A stretch of 64,000 bases of DNA from Clostridia bacterium (GTDB lineage Bacteria > Bacillota > Clostridia > Christensenellales > CAG-917), in the NCBI GenBank assembly GCA_900763875.1, contig CAAFLX010000039.1:1-64000 (forward strand), read 5' to 3'. Within the stretch, counting starts at the first letter, position 1. Each line of letters starts with the position of its first letter. This document shows, one piece after another, positions 51,731-59,289 of the stretch. Both the position numbers and the translations under genes were made by a program. The notes below the pieces were generated by a model. That model was not told the DNA's origin. It worked only from the letters and a program-made list of their open reading frames with translations, and searched no databases.

Positions 51731-52651
51731 ATGAACGTTTTTGAAACGTCGCATCTCACAAAAACTTACGGGAAAGACAAACACGTACTCAATGACGTGA
51801 GTCTTACCGTGCGCGAGGGCGACATTTACGGCTTGGTCGGCAGAAACGGCGCGGGCAAAACCACGCTCATCCGCATCCTTTTGGGACTTGCAAAACAATC
51901 TAGCGGCGATGTGAAAATCAACGGCGCGTCCACCTCCGACGCTCTTGCGTACGAGCGCACAAAAATCGGTTCTATCGTGGACTCCCCTGCCCTATCTCCT
52001 CATCTCACCGCACTCGAAAATATGAAGTCTATGGGTTATTCGCTTGGCGTAACCAACGTTGAAAAACTCAAAGACATCATCTACAAAGTGGGACTCGACC
52101 CAAACAACCCCACCAAAGTGAAAAACTACTCGCTGGGCATGAAACAACGCCTTGCAATCGCGCTTGCGCTCATCAACGATCCGAGCATTCTCATTTTGGA
52201 CGAGCCTGTCAACGGTCTTGACCCCACGGGCATTTTTGAGGTCAGAGAGCTTTTGCTCCGCCTCAACCGCGACGGCGTTACCATTCTCATTTCGTCGCAC
52301 TTGTTGGCAGAGCTGCAAAAACTTGCAACTTGCTACGGCGTCATCGAGGGCGGAAAACTCGTAAAAGAATTGCGCCAAAGCGACCTTGACGAGCTTTGCA
52401 AGCCCTTTATAAAGGTTGAAGTTGACAATTTGAAAGTCGCGCTCAACGTTATGGTTGAAAACTATCATTCAAGCGACTTCGAGATTCTGCCCTACAACAC
52501 GCTTGCAATTTACGACTTGTCAAGAGGCATTGCGGACGTAACAAAGATGTTTGCGGACGCAAACGTGGGCGTGCTTGGCATCTCCGAGTGCCAAGGTGAT
52601 TTGGAATCCACCTTTATTTCGCTTATGGGAGGTATCAAAAATGAAGAATAA
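51731..52651 (+). CDS. ABC transporter ATP-binding protein
   Basis: The 306-residue protein starts MNVFETSHLTKTYGKDKHVL at an ATG with AGAGAGG upstream; the frame open before it has none. Walker A is GRNGAGKTTLIRIL, the signature NYSLGMKQRLAIALALI and Walker B SILILDEPVNGLDP. The ~80-residue C-terminal extension is usual for bacitracin/lantibiotic-type exporters (BcrA/CcmA-like). It overlaps the permease gene by 11 bases. Substrate unknown; self-protection against peptides is a family-based guess. Confidence 0.92.
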   Translation: MNVFETSHLTKTYGKDKHVLNDVSLTVREGDIYGLVGRNGAGKTTLIRILLGLAKQSSGDVKINGASTSDALAYERTKIGSIVDSPALSPHLTALENMKSMGYSLGVTNVEKLKDIIYKVGLDPNNPTKVKNYSLGMKQRLAIALALINDPSILILDEPVNGLDPTGIFEVRELLLRLNRDGVTILISSHLLAELQKLATCYGVIEGGKLVKELRQSDLDELCKPFIKVEVDNLKVALNVMVENYHSSDFEILPYNTLAIYDLSRGIADVTKMFADANVGVLGISECQGDLESTFISLMGGIKNEE

Positions 52652-53474
52652 TTCGTTCGGTTTGGCTCTCACGAGCGACGCGTACAGACTCAAAAAGCTC
52701 AAAAGCGTTTGGGTTTCGCTCATAATTATGTTTGCGGCGGTGTTTTTGACCTTCACAATCTACTGGATTGGCATAAAAATGCTCAACAAACTCCCGCCCG
52801 AAGACGCAGTTGACAAGGACGCAACCGTCGCGTTTTTGGAAACCATCGTCACTGCCGCCCTCTACAACCCCTCGTCGGTGACGTTCATTGAGTTTTTGAT
52901 TGCAATCGTCGCGTGCATATTCATCGGCAAGGACTTTTCTTGCGGATATATCACCCTCACCACCGCAAGAGGCACAAAGCGCGCCAACACTTACTTCTCA
53001 AAATGGCTCTCACTCGTGTGCTTGTTCTTCTTCTATTTGTGCTTTGCGCAAATAATCAGCGGCATATTCTTTGCAATCAGCGGCAGCCCCGGCGGTTTTA
53101 CAAGCGCAAAATTCGGTATTCTTATGCGCAACTTCGGCTTGCAATTCCTCGCAGGCATCGCAACGGTGTCAATATTTGTGATGATAAACTTCCTTTGCAG
53201 GTCAACCGGCACATCCATTGCAACTTGCATTGCGGCGTATATCCTTTTGAGCGTCGTCGTCAACGTCATCTCGACGGTGATTATGGCAAACGACACCACG
53301 GGCAAGAAACTTGATTGGACAATCTTCTTGCCCCTGCAACAAATGAACATCGCCACCTCAACCGCAAAACTCAAAAATGCGGAGCTTGCAGCCGCAATCG
53401 CAATGCCGATTGTCTACTCGACAATCAGCACCCTCATCGGCTACTTCACGTTCAAAAAGAGGGACATCAAATAA
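52641..53474 (+). CDS. ABC-2 type transporter permease
   Basis: The ATG at 52641, with GGGAGG upstream, overlaps the ATPase end and gives 277 residues. There are six hydrophobic segments, beginning VWVSLIIMFAAVFLTFTIYW and ending MPIVYSTISTLIGYFTF, with a cytoplasmic GKDFSCGYITLTTARGTKR loop that contacts the ATPase. This fits the BcrB-like ABC-2 permease. Together the two genes form one exporter. The substrate is not evident. Confidence 0.88.
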   Translation: MKNNSFGLALTSDAYRLKKLKSVWVSLIIMFAAVFLTFTIYWIGIKMLNKLPPEDAVDKDATVAFLETIVTAALYNPSSVTFIEFLIAIVACIFIGKDFSCGYITLTTARGTKRANTYFSKWLSLVCLFFFYLCFAQIISGIFFAISGSPGGFTSAKFGILMRNFGLQFLAGIATVSIFVMINFLCRSTGTSIATCIAAYILLSVVVNVISTVIMANDTTGKKLDWTIFLPLQQMNIATSTAKLKNAELAAAIAMPIVYSTISTLIGYFTFKKRDIK

Positions 53475-53529
53475 AACCGACTGCCTTGCAAAAAAAACAG
53501 TCAATAAAGCTGTTTTGCACAGTTACCAT

Positions 53530-53576
53530 CCATAAAACAAAGAGAATCGCGCAATGCGATTCTCTTTGTTTTATGG
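53530..53576 (+). terminator. Terminator of the ABC transporter operon
   Basis: A 21-bp perfect stem, arms CCATAAAACAAAGAGAATCG(C) and its complement, encloses a 5-base loop. The T-richness is inside the arm. Confidence 0.75.
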
Positions 53577-53594
53577 CAAAGTAATATTTGACAA

Positions 53595-53726
53595 ATTTAA
53601 CAATTTTCACTCTATTTAACAATACACACCCTATTCAATAATGCTCACCCCATTTAACGGTTCTCACCCGACTTAACAATACACGCCCGATTCAACAATG
53701 CAACACGATTTAACAAAGCTCACCCA
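53595..53726. repeat. Seven-unit degenerate tandem repeat (19 bp)
   Basis: Units such as ATTTAACAATACACACCCT and ATTCAATAATGCTCACCCC follow one another seven times (one unit is 18 bp). The shared core is AnTyAAnAnTnCnCaCCC. They lie between the ABC operon terminator and the SRP RNA promoter. Confidence 0.85.
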
Positions 53727-53834
53727 ACAACATCTTTGCAAATCAATTTGCAACGCAACAAACAATGCGCTTTTTGCAAAAAAACCGCTTATTTTTTCCG
53801 CTTGTTTTCACAAAAAAAATGATAAATTTTGTTG

Positions 53835-53863
53835 TTGCAAAATCTTGTGCATAATGATATAAT
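53835..53863 (+). promoter_or_regulatory. SRP RNA promoter
   Basis: TTGCAA (53835-53840) and TATAAT (53858-53863) are 17 bp apart, placing the start near 53870. Confidence 0.8.
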
Positions 53864-53867
53864 AATT

Positions 53868-54142
53868 GCACTGTGCTAGACGGGGAGCTTGCGGTGCCCT
53901 GTAAACTACAATCCGCAATAGTAGTGTCGAACGCCGTCCTAGGTCTTTGATATGGTTGGCTGCACGGTGCAAGGAGCGTTGATAGCAAGGTCCCGTGCAA
54001 TGTCATACTGCGAACCGTGTCAGAGCTTGACCGCAGCAGCACTAAACAGGCGTTGGCGTGTGCCACGGGGGAACTTTGGAGGAGTCACCTACACCGTTTC
54101 CGCTTCGGTATTGATTATCGAAGACGGTGCACAGTTTTTTTT
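53868..54142 (+). ncRNA. ffs: Bacterial large signal recognition particle RNA (Bacillus-type, with Alu domain)
   Basis: The RNA matches Bacillus scRNA in its Alu region (GGGGAGCTTGCGGTGCCCTG, then CAATCCGC) and in the S domain (GAACCGTGTCAG ... GCAGCAGCACTAAA ... GTGTGCCACGGGGG). Its ends CTGTGC and GCACAG pair and eight T follow. The total of ~265 bases is the long form with Alu helices. The helix-8 apical loop reads GC-UUGACC-GC rather than the usual GGAA tetraloop. Ffh and FtsY encoded in the same window are its partners. A plus-strand ORF across it (53952-54275) is not real. Confidence 0.93.
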
Positions 54143-54149
54143 GAGAGCA

Positions 54150-54182
54150 AAACCACCGACAATATGTTCGGTGGTTTTTTCT
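54150..54182 (+). terminator. Second terminator after the SRP RNA
   Basis: ACCACCGA and TCGGTGGT pair around ACAATATGT and are followed by six T, a backup to the T-run ending the RNA. Confidence 0.85.
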
Positions 54183-54189
54183 ATCCTAT

Positions 54190-54573
54190 ATTTAGATGAA
54201 GAACAAGAAAGTGCCTGCGAACGTAGACAGGAGCGTACTTATTCCCTCAATCTGCCTATTCAAGCGGATAAATGAAAACTTATTCGGAGCGTTCTTATTA
54301 ACGGTATGTGTAATTTCAAAGACGGAACACGAGCCGCAAGGCGGCGAGAGAGCGAACGCCGAGCTTGACGGATAGTACAAGCGACTGCGCCATTCTGTTG
54401 CGAAGCCTGCGCACAAAGCGCAGTGTCATAACAAGGGGACGATACTTATCTATGCGAGTGCTGAGTGTGTCCCCACGCGGAGCGGACGCCGTGGGTTCCC
54501 TTTCAAGGGGGAACGGCGGTGGGGGAAACACGTGAGGAAGGGGGAAAATTGCATTTAGAATGTTAATATTTCA
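54190..54573. other. Unexplained GC-rich structured intergenic stretch
   Basis: No convincing gene lies here. Visible pieces are GGGGAC ... GTCCCC (about 54435-54472), GTTCCC(TTTCAAG)GGGGAAC (about 54494-54512) and CGAGCCGCAAGGCGGCGAG (about 54330). Reading frames are short on both strands and break often. It is more GC-rich than other spacers. A remnant of a mobile element or a structured RNA are both possible. Confidence 0.5.
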
Positions 54574-54700
54574 CACTGATAAATCGATGCATAGCGCGAA
54601 AAAGCCCCTCGAATGACAACCCTAATGTACACATAGTACATGAGTTGACAGACGAGGGGCTCTGACAAAGCTATTCGCTAAATCAGTGCGTTATAGCGCG
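54574..54700 (-). repeat. Stop-codon-abutting structured repeat, copy C
   Basis: It ends at 54700, next to the stop codon of the EF-G-like gene (54701-54703). Outer CACTGAT/ATCAGTG, inner AGCCCCTCG/CGAGGGGCT and the central GTAC(ACATA)GTAC with neighbouring CAACCCTA match copies A and B in order and spacing. Confidence 0.8.
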
Positions 54701-56767
54701 TTATTTTTTGGCGGACTCTTCCTCACGCTTCTTAGCATCCGCAATAATCTTATCGTTGTTCATTGCAGGCACTTCTTCATAGCGCACGACGTGCATTTCA
54801 AACTTGCCGCGACCTTGAGTCATGGAGCGAAGATCGGTTGCATAGCGGAACATTTCGGCTTGAGGAACTTCTGCGGTGATGATTTGTTTGCCGTTTGCCA
54901 TGTCCGTACCGAGAATACGACCGCGGCGTTTGTTCATATCGCCGAGGATGTCGCCGAGGTACTCGTCGGGGACAACGACTTTTGCTTCAACGATAGGTTC
55001 GAGGAAGCAAGGGCCTGCCGCCGCAATGCCGTCCGCATAGGAGAGTTTTGCCGCGGTGACGAAAGCGATTTCCTTGCTGTCAACGGGGTGATATTTTCCG
55101 TCATAAAGCGTTGCTTTGAGGTTGACGAGCGGATATCCTGCCAAAACGCCGTGTTTGATTGCCTCGCGCAATCCTTTTTCGACTGCGGGGATAAATTGAC
55201 GAGGAACTGCGCCGCCGACAACTGCGTCAACAAACTCGAATTGACCGTCTTCCGCGCCCGGCTCGTACTTGATGAACACGTCGCCGTATTGACCTGCGCC
55301 GCCCGATTGCTTTTTGTGTTTGCCTTCGGCTTGAGAAGTCTTGCGAATGGTTTCGCGATATGCAACTCTCGGTTCTTGCCAAGTGATGTCGATGCCGAGT
55401 TTCGCCTTGACGCGCTTGCACATAATGTCAAGTTGAGCCTCGCCAAGACCACTGATGAGGACGTCGCCCGTTTCAACGTTCTTTTCAACCTTGAACGTTG
55501 CGTCTTCTTCTTGCATTTTGATAAGACCTTGAATTGCCTTTTCCTCGTCTTTGAGTGCCTTTACGGCATAAGATATGACGGGTTTTGGGAACTCGATTTT
55601 CTCAAATTCAATCTTGCTATCGGCAGAAGAAACGAGAGTGTCGTTGGTGTTGGTGTAAACGAGTTTTGCCACTGCGCCGATGTCGCCTGCGTTGAGGCAA
55701 TCGACGGATTCTTGCTTTTTGCCTTTAAGAACGTAGAGCGCGCCGATTTTTTCGGGCTTTTCAACGGTTGCGTTGAACACGTTGTCGCCGCTTGAAAGTT
55801 TGCCTCCGAGCACCTTGAAGATAAGGAGCTTTCCGACGTAGGGGTCAACGACCGACTTGATGACTTGCGCGCAGAACGGAGCGGACGGATCAACGCCGAT
55901 TTCGGTCTCTTTTCCGTCAACGATAGCAGGGATCTTGTGCGCTCTTTGCGGATGCGGCATAAGATCGACAAGTTTGTCCATAAGGCGTTTGACGCCCTTT
56001 GACGTTTGAGCATTGCCTGCAACGAGGGGCACGAAGATATCTTCTGCGATTGCCACGTGCAAACCTTTTTGAATCTCCTCATCGGTGAATTTTTCGCCGT
56101 CGAAGAACTTCATCATAAGCTCCTCGTCGGTTTCGGCGATAAGCTCCATAAGTTTGGAGTTGAACTCTTCTGCGTCGCCCTGCAAGTTTTGCGGAGTGGG
56201 AATCTCCTTGTCTTGCAAGTCGAAGGACTTGCCTGTGAGCACGTCCACGCATCCGACCATCTTCCCTCCATCCATAATGGGGATTTCGATGGGGATAACG
56301 CTCTTATATTTTGCCATAATCGCTCTTGCAGTGCCCATAAAGTCACTGTTGTCCTTGTCAACGGCGTTGACGAAGATGAGAGCGGCAACTTTCTTTTCTT
56401 GGCAGAGTTCGAGAGCCTTCTCCGTTCCGACGGTGATAGAGCCGGTCGCGCTTGTGACGACGACTGCGCTGTCGGCGGCGTGAAGAGCGGCAATCATCTC
56501 GCCTTCGAAGTCGAAGAATCCGGGAGCGTCGAGAATATTGATTTTGGTATTGCGATAAATCGCATAGCCGAGGGACAAAGAAATTGATATTTTACGTTTG
56601 ATTTCTTCATCGTCATAGTCCATAGTGGAAGAACCGTCGTCTACCTTGCCCAAACGGTCAATAGTCTTGGCTTCAAACATCATAGCTTCAGCGAGGGAAG
56701 TTTTGCCCTCGCCGGAGTGGCCGATGAGAGCCACGTTGCGGATTGAATCTGTATCAAAAATCTTCAT
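54701..56767 (-). CDS. EF-G-like translational GTPase (EF-G2 type)
   Basis: This 688-residue protein follows the EF-G five-domain plan. The nucleotide motifs diverge: G1 is GHSGEGKTS, G3 is DAPGFFDF, so the catalytic His of DTPGH is replaced by Phe, and G4 is NAVDKD. Domains III-V are recognisable (GLGEAQLDIMCKRVKAKLGID, SGGAGQYGDVFIKYEP and EVPQAEMFRYATDLRSMTQG). These features define the EF-G-like paralogue found in many Bacillota and Actinobacteria, distinct from canonical fusA near rpsG. Its role is unresolved. Nothing nearby is cotranscribed. Confidence 0.88.
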   Translation of the reverse strand: MKIFDTDSIRNVALIGHSGEGKTSLAEAMMFEAKTIDRLGKVDDGSSTMDYDDEEIKRKISISLSLGYAIYRNTKINILDAPGFFDFEGEMIAALHAADSAVVVTSATGSITVGTEKALELCQEKKVAALIFVNAVDKDNSDFMGTARAIMAKYKSVIPIEIPIMDGGKMVGCVDVLTGKSFDLQDKEIPTPQNLQGDAEEFNSKLMELIAETDEELMMKFFDGEKFTDEEIQKGLHVAIAEDIFVPLVAGNAQTSKGVKRLMDKLVDLMPHPQRAHKIPAIVDGKETEIGVDPSAPFCAQVIKSVVDPYVGKLLIFKVLGGKLSSGDNVFNATVEKPEKIGALYVLKGKKQESVDCLNAGDIGAVAKLVYTNTNDTLVSSADSKIEFEKIEFPKPVISYAVKALKDEEKAIQGLIKMQEEDATFKVEKNVETGDVLISGLGEAQLDIMCKRVKAKLGIDITWQEPRVAYRETIRKTSQAEGKHKKQSGGAGQYGDVFIKYEPGAEDGQFEFVDAVVGGAVPRQFIPAVEKGLREAIKHGVLAGYPLVNLKATLYDGKYHPVDSKEIAFVTAAKLSYADGIAAAGPCFLEPIVEAKVVVPDEYLGDILGDMNKRRGRILGTDMANGKQIITAEVPQAEMFRYATDLRSMTQGRGKFEMHVVRYEEVPAMNNDKIIADAKKREEESAKK

Positions 56768-57029
56768 AATTTACCTCTTTTCAAGTGGATAGTTCAATTA
56801 TATAATAAAAAAACCACATTTTCAAGAACAAATTTTTTCGCGCGACGCGCCTAAAAAGGATATCGGGCAATCAAGCGTATTAGATTGCGGAAAAATTTTT
56901 TATATTTTTTTTGGCTTTGAAATCTTCTTTTGAAAAACACCCGTTTAGATAGCCTGTTTTTAACTATGAAAAAATTTTGTCAAACGATTTGTCCGAACAA
57001 AATTCCCTTTTGCCTCATATATAGTCACC

Positions 57030-57734
57030 ATGGCGACGATTGGCGTGTACGACAGCGGAATAGGCGGGCTTACAACCTTAAAAATCTTGCTTGAAAAGTT
57101 TGGTGGCAACGACTTTTTCTATCTTGCCGACAACGCCTCACACCCCTTTGGCACAAAGACAGAAAAAGAGCTTGAAAAAGTGGTTGCAAGCGGCATACAA
57201 AAGCTCAAAAACCACTCGGACGTCGTTGTGATTGCCTGCAACACGGCATCAACAATCCACAAAGAAAACGACGCAATAAAACTTCTTCCCAAAATGCCTA
57301 GCGCAAGCGGTGCAAACGCCGACAATACCCTGCTTTTGGCAACCGATTTCACCGCAAAACATCAAAAATTATTCAACCTTGTTGCCGACACGAACGAGCT
57401 TGCCTCGCTTGTCGAGGTGCAAGCGGCAATAGGCTGCAAACGAGGCGATTTGAATATGAGCGCAACTCTCCCCTACCTTGCCGAACGACTCTTCAAATTC
57501 AAGGGTGTAGAAAACGTGGTTTTGGGGTGCTCGCACTATCCGTACCTAAAAAAAGAGATATCAAAAATTCTCGGTGACGTGCGCTTTTTCGATGGCAACG
57601 ACGCACTTTTGAAGTCGCTTGAAAAGCAGGTGAAAAAAGAGAAAAAATCAAGCGAGATAACCTTTGCTTTTACGGGTGGAAACGAAGAAAAAAAGTATAG
57701 AAAAATACTTCAACTGTTGCAAAATCAAAACTAA
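57030..57734 (+). CDS. murI: Glutamate racemase
   Basis: MurI makes D-glutamate for peptidoglycan. It starts IGVYDSGIGGLTTLKIL; the two catalytic cysteines are in IACNTAST and LGCSHYPYL. At 234 residues it is somewhat shorter than the usual 260-270, with a compressed middle (after LLPKMPS). No clear ribosome site is visible ahead of the ATG at 57030. It converges on gpr. Confidence 0.9.
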   Translation: MATIGVYDSGIGGLTTLKILLEKFGGNDFFYLADNASHPFGTKTEKELEKVVASGIQKLKNHSDVVVIACNTASTIHKENDAIKLLPKMPSASGANADNTLLLATDFTAKHQKLFNLVADTNELASLVEVQAAIGCKRGDLNMSATLPYLAERLFKFKGVENVVLGCSHYPYLKKEISKILGDVRFFDGNDALLKSLEKQVKKEKKSSEITFAFTGGNEEKKYRKILQLLQNQN

Positions 57735-57767
57735 ACTTTGCCAAATCCACCGTTTTAGAATATCGTT

Positions 57768-58652
57768 TTAGAGCTTAAAAGCATAATTTATCGCATTTGC
57801 GACGATTTTTGACGAGAGTGTTGCGACAAGGTCTATATCACGCGGGGCGACAATCAAATCGGACAGCGCGCAATCGCCGAGTTTTTGTCGCAAATCAAAC
57901 TCGTTTATCTCGATATTTTCATCATTTGCAAAGTCCTTGACAAACGAATAAATTCCCGTGCGCAATGACAGCAACAACGGCACGCCGATTGAGAGAGTCG
58001 GAACTTGCAAAATCGACTTGTCTATGCGCTCTTTGTCCTGCCCCACACCGCTGCCCGGCGATATGCCCACGCTTGAAATTTGAAAGGATTTTCCAAGCCT
58101 TGAAACCGCGCCGGTGGCAAGCGAATCCACCAAAATAACGCAAGATGGCTTGATTTTTTCAACCGCGCCTGCAACAAGCTCCGCCGACTGTATACCCGTC
58201 ATACCGAGAACGCCTGTTGCAAAGGCGCAAACGCTCTGTTTTCGACTTCCGACATTGAGATGTCTTGTCACCCTCACCCCCTCAACGCTCCTCTGTCCCA
58301 GAGAGTCGGCAACGATATTGCGATTGCCAAGCCCGACGACGAGTACGGGCGCGGATTTTTTTAGGATTCCCACAAGCTCGCAAAGCGAAATCGCCATTTG
58401 TTTTGAGAGATAATCTCTTGCGTTTTGCGATTCCAAGACGCTCTTTGGACAGTCAAAAGTGACATATACGCCGCGTTCTCTGCCGATTTTTTTTGCGTCC
58501 TCGATTGTTTTTATCCTGAGCACTCGCTTTTGTATGCCGAATTGCAGGCTTATCCCCTCCACGTTCTTCAAATAGCCGAGCGCGGTTGCACCCTCAATCG
58601 CCATATCCGTGACAAAATGTTCGCTTTTGGGTTGATTTTTCAAAATACTCAT
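57768..58652 (-). CDS. gpr: Spore protease GPR (germination protease)
   Basis: GPR cleaves small acid-soluble spore proteins during germination. The protein contains the A25 family segments TDMAIEGA (with the Asp used as processing site context), VVGLGNRNIVADSLGQRSVE, RHLNVGS and LVDSLATGAVSRLGKSFQISSVGISPGSGV. At 294 residues it is slightly short of the ~330-370 typical. It is divergent from rpsT, the same arrangement as in B. subtilis. Its presence is strong evidence for endospores. Confidence 0.93.
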   Translation of the reverse strand: MSILKNQPKSEHFVTDMAIEGATALGYLKNVEGISLQFGIQKRVLRIKTIEDAKKIGRERGVYVTFDCPKSVLESQNARDYLSKQMAISLCELVGILKKSAPVLVVGLGNRNIVADSLGQRSVEGVRVTRHLNVGSRKQSVCAFATGVLGMTGIQSAELVAGAVEKIKPSCVILVDSLATGAVSRLGKSFQISSVGISPGSGVGQDKERIDKSILQVPTLSIGVPLLLSLRTGIYSFVKDFANDENIEINEFDLRQKLGDCALSDLIVAPRDIDLVATLSSKIVANAINYAFKL

Positions 58653-58764
58653 AACTTTATTGTGTATTATCGCAAAAAATCAATGCAAAACGGTTGCAAG
58701 TTTCTTCTTAATATGATAATATGTCAAAGATATTTAGTCAGTACAAAAGTACGAGGAGAAAAAT

Positions 58765-59037
58765 ATGCCAAATATTAAGTCAGCAAAAAAGAGAGTTATC
58801 ACTTCCGACAAGAGAAACGAAATCAACACCGCAAAGAAAGCGCGCGTTAAAACCGCTATCAAGAAATACAACGCAGCTATCGAAGCAGGCGATGTCGCTC
58901 TTGCAGAACAACTCCTTCCCGAAACCGTTTCCGTCATCGACTGCGCATTCAAAGACGGCATCTACAAAAAGAACACGGTTGCGAGAAAGAAATCCACTCT
59001 CTGCCGCGCTTTGGACACGCTCAAAGCAAGCAAGTAA
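58765..59037 (+). CDS. rpsT: 30S ribosomal protein S20
   Basis: The 90-residue sequence starts MPNIKSAKKRVITSDKRNEI and is Lys/Arg/Ala-rich and helical throughout, as S20 is, ending KNTVARKKSTLCRALDTLKA. GAGGAG precedes the ATG. S20 binds 16S rRNA early in assembly. After it, an imperfect GACTGTT...AACAGTC hairpin and T-run near 59060-59092 could terminate. Confidence 0.97.
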   Translation: MPNIKSAKKRVITSDKRNEINTAKKARVKTAIKKYNAAIEAGDVALAEQLLPETVSVIDCAFKDGIYKKNTVARKKSTLCRALDTLKASK

Positions 59038-59289
59038 TCAGCAAAAAAATCGCAAGTTTTCAAAAGACTGTTGCAAAACAGTCTTTTTTTCGTTGCGTAA
59101 ATCGCTGCTTTTTGTTTGATTGAAAATCGAATGTAAATTTTGTTTTGGCAACTTTTACGCGCGGTAAAGTTTGCCGATAAAACTTTCTTTTTAGTTTTTT
59201 GAAAATGCTTGATAGATACAAGTCCCATTATAGCCGTTGTTACATTATTATATATCGTGCGTTTTCTCATATTTTGCGCCACTTCAAAA

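Noticed and set aside
53952..54275. Plus-strand ORF of 107 codons
   Set aside because: It lies within and just beyond the SRP RNA and has no homologous protein look.
54316..54531. 71-codon minus-strand frame (Pro/Arg/Leu-rich)
   Set aside because: No ribosome site, low-complexity composition and overlap with stem-loops suggest non-coding DNA.
54686..55795. 369-codon plus-strand frame opposite the EF-G-like gene
   Set aside because: Antisense shadow; the minus-strand protein has full EF-G domain structure.
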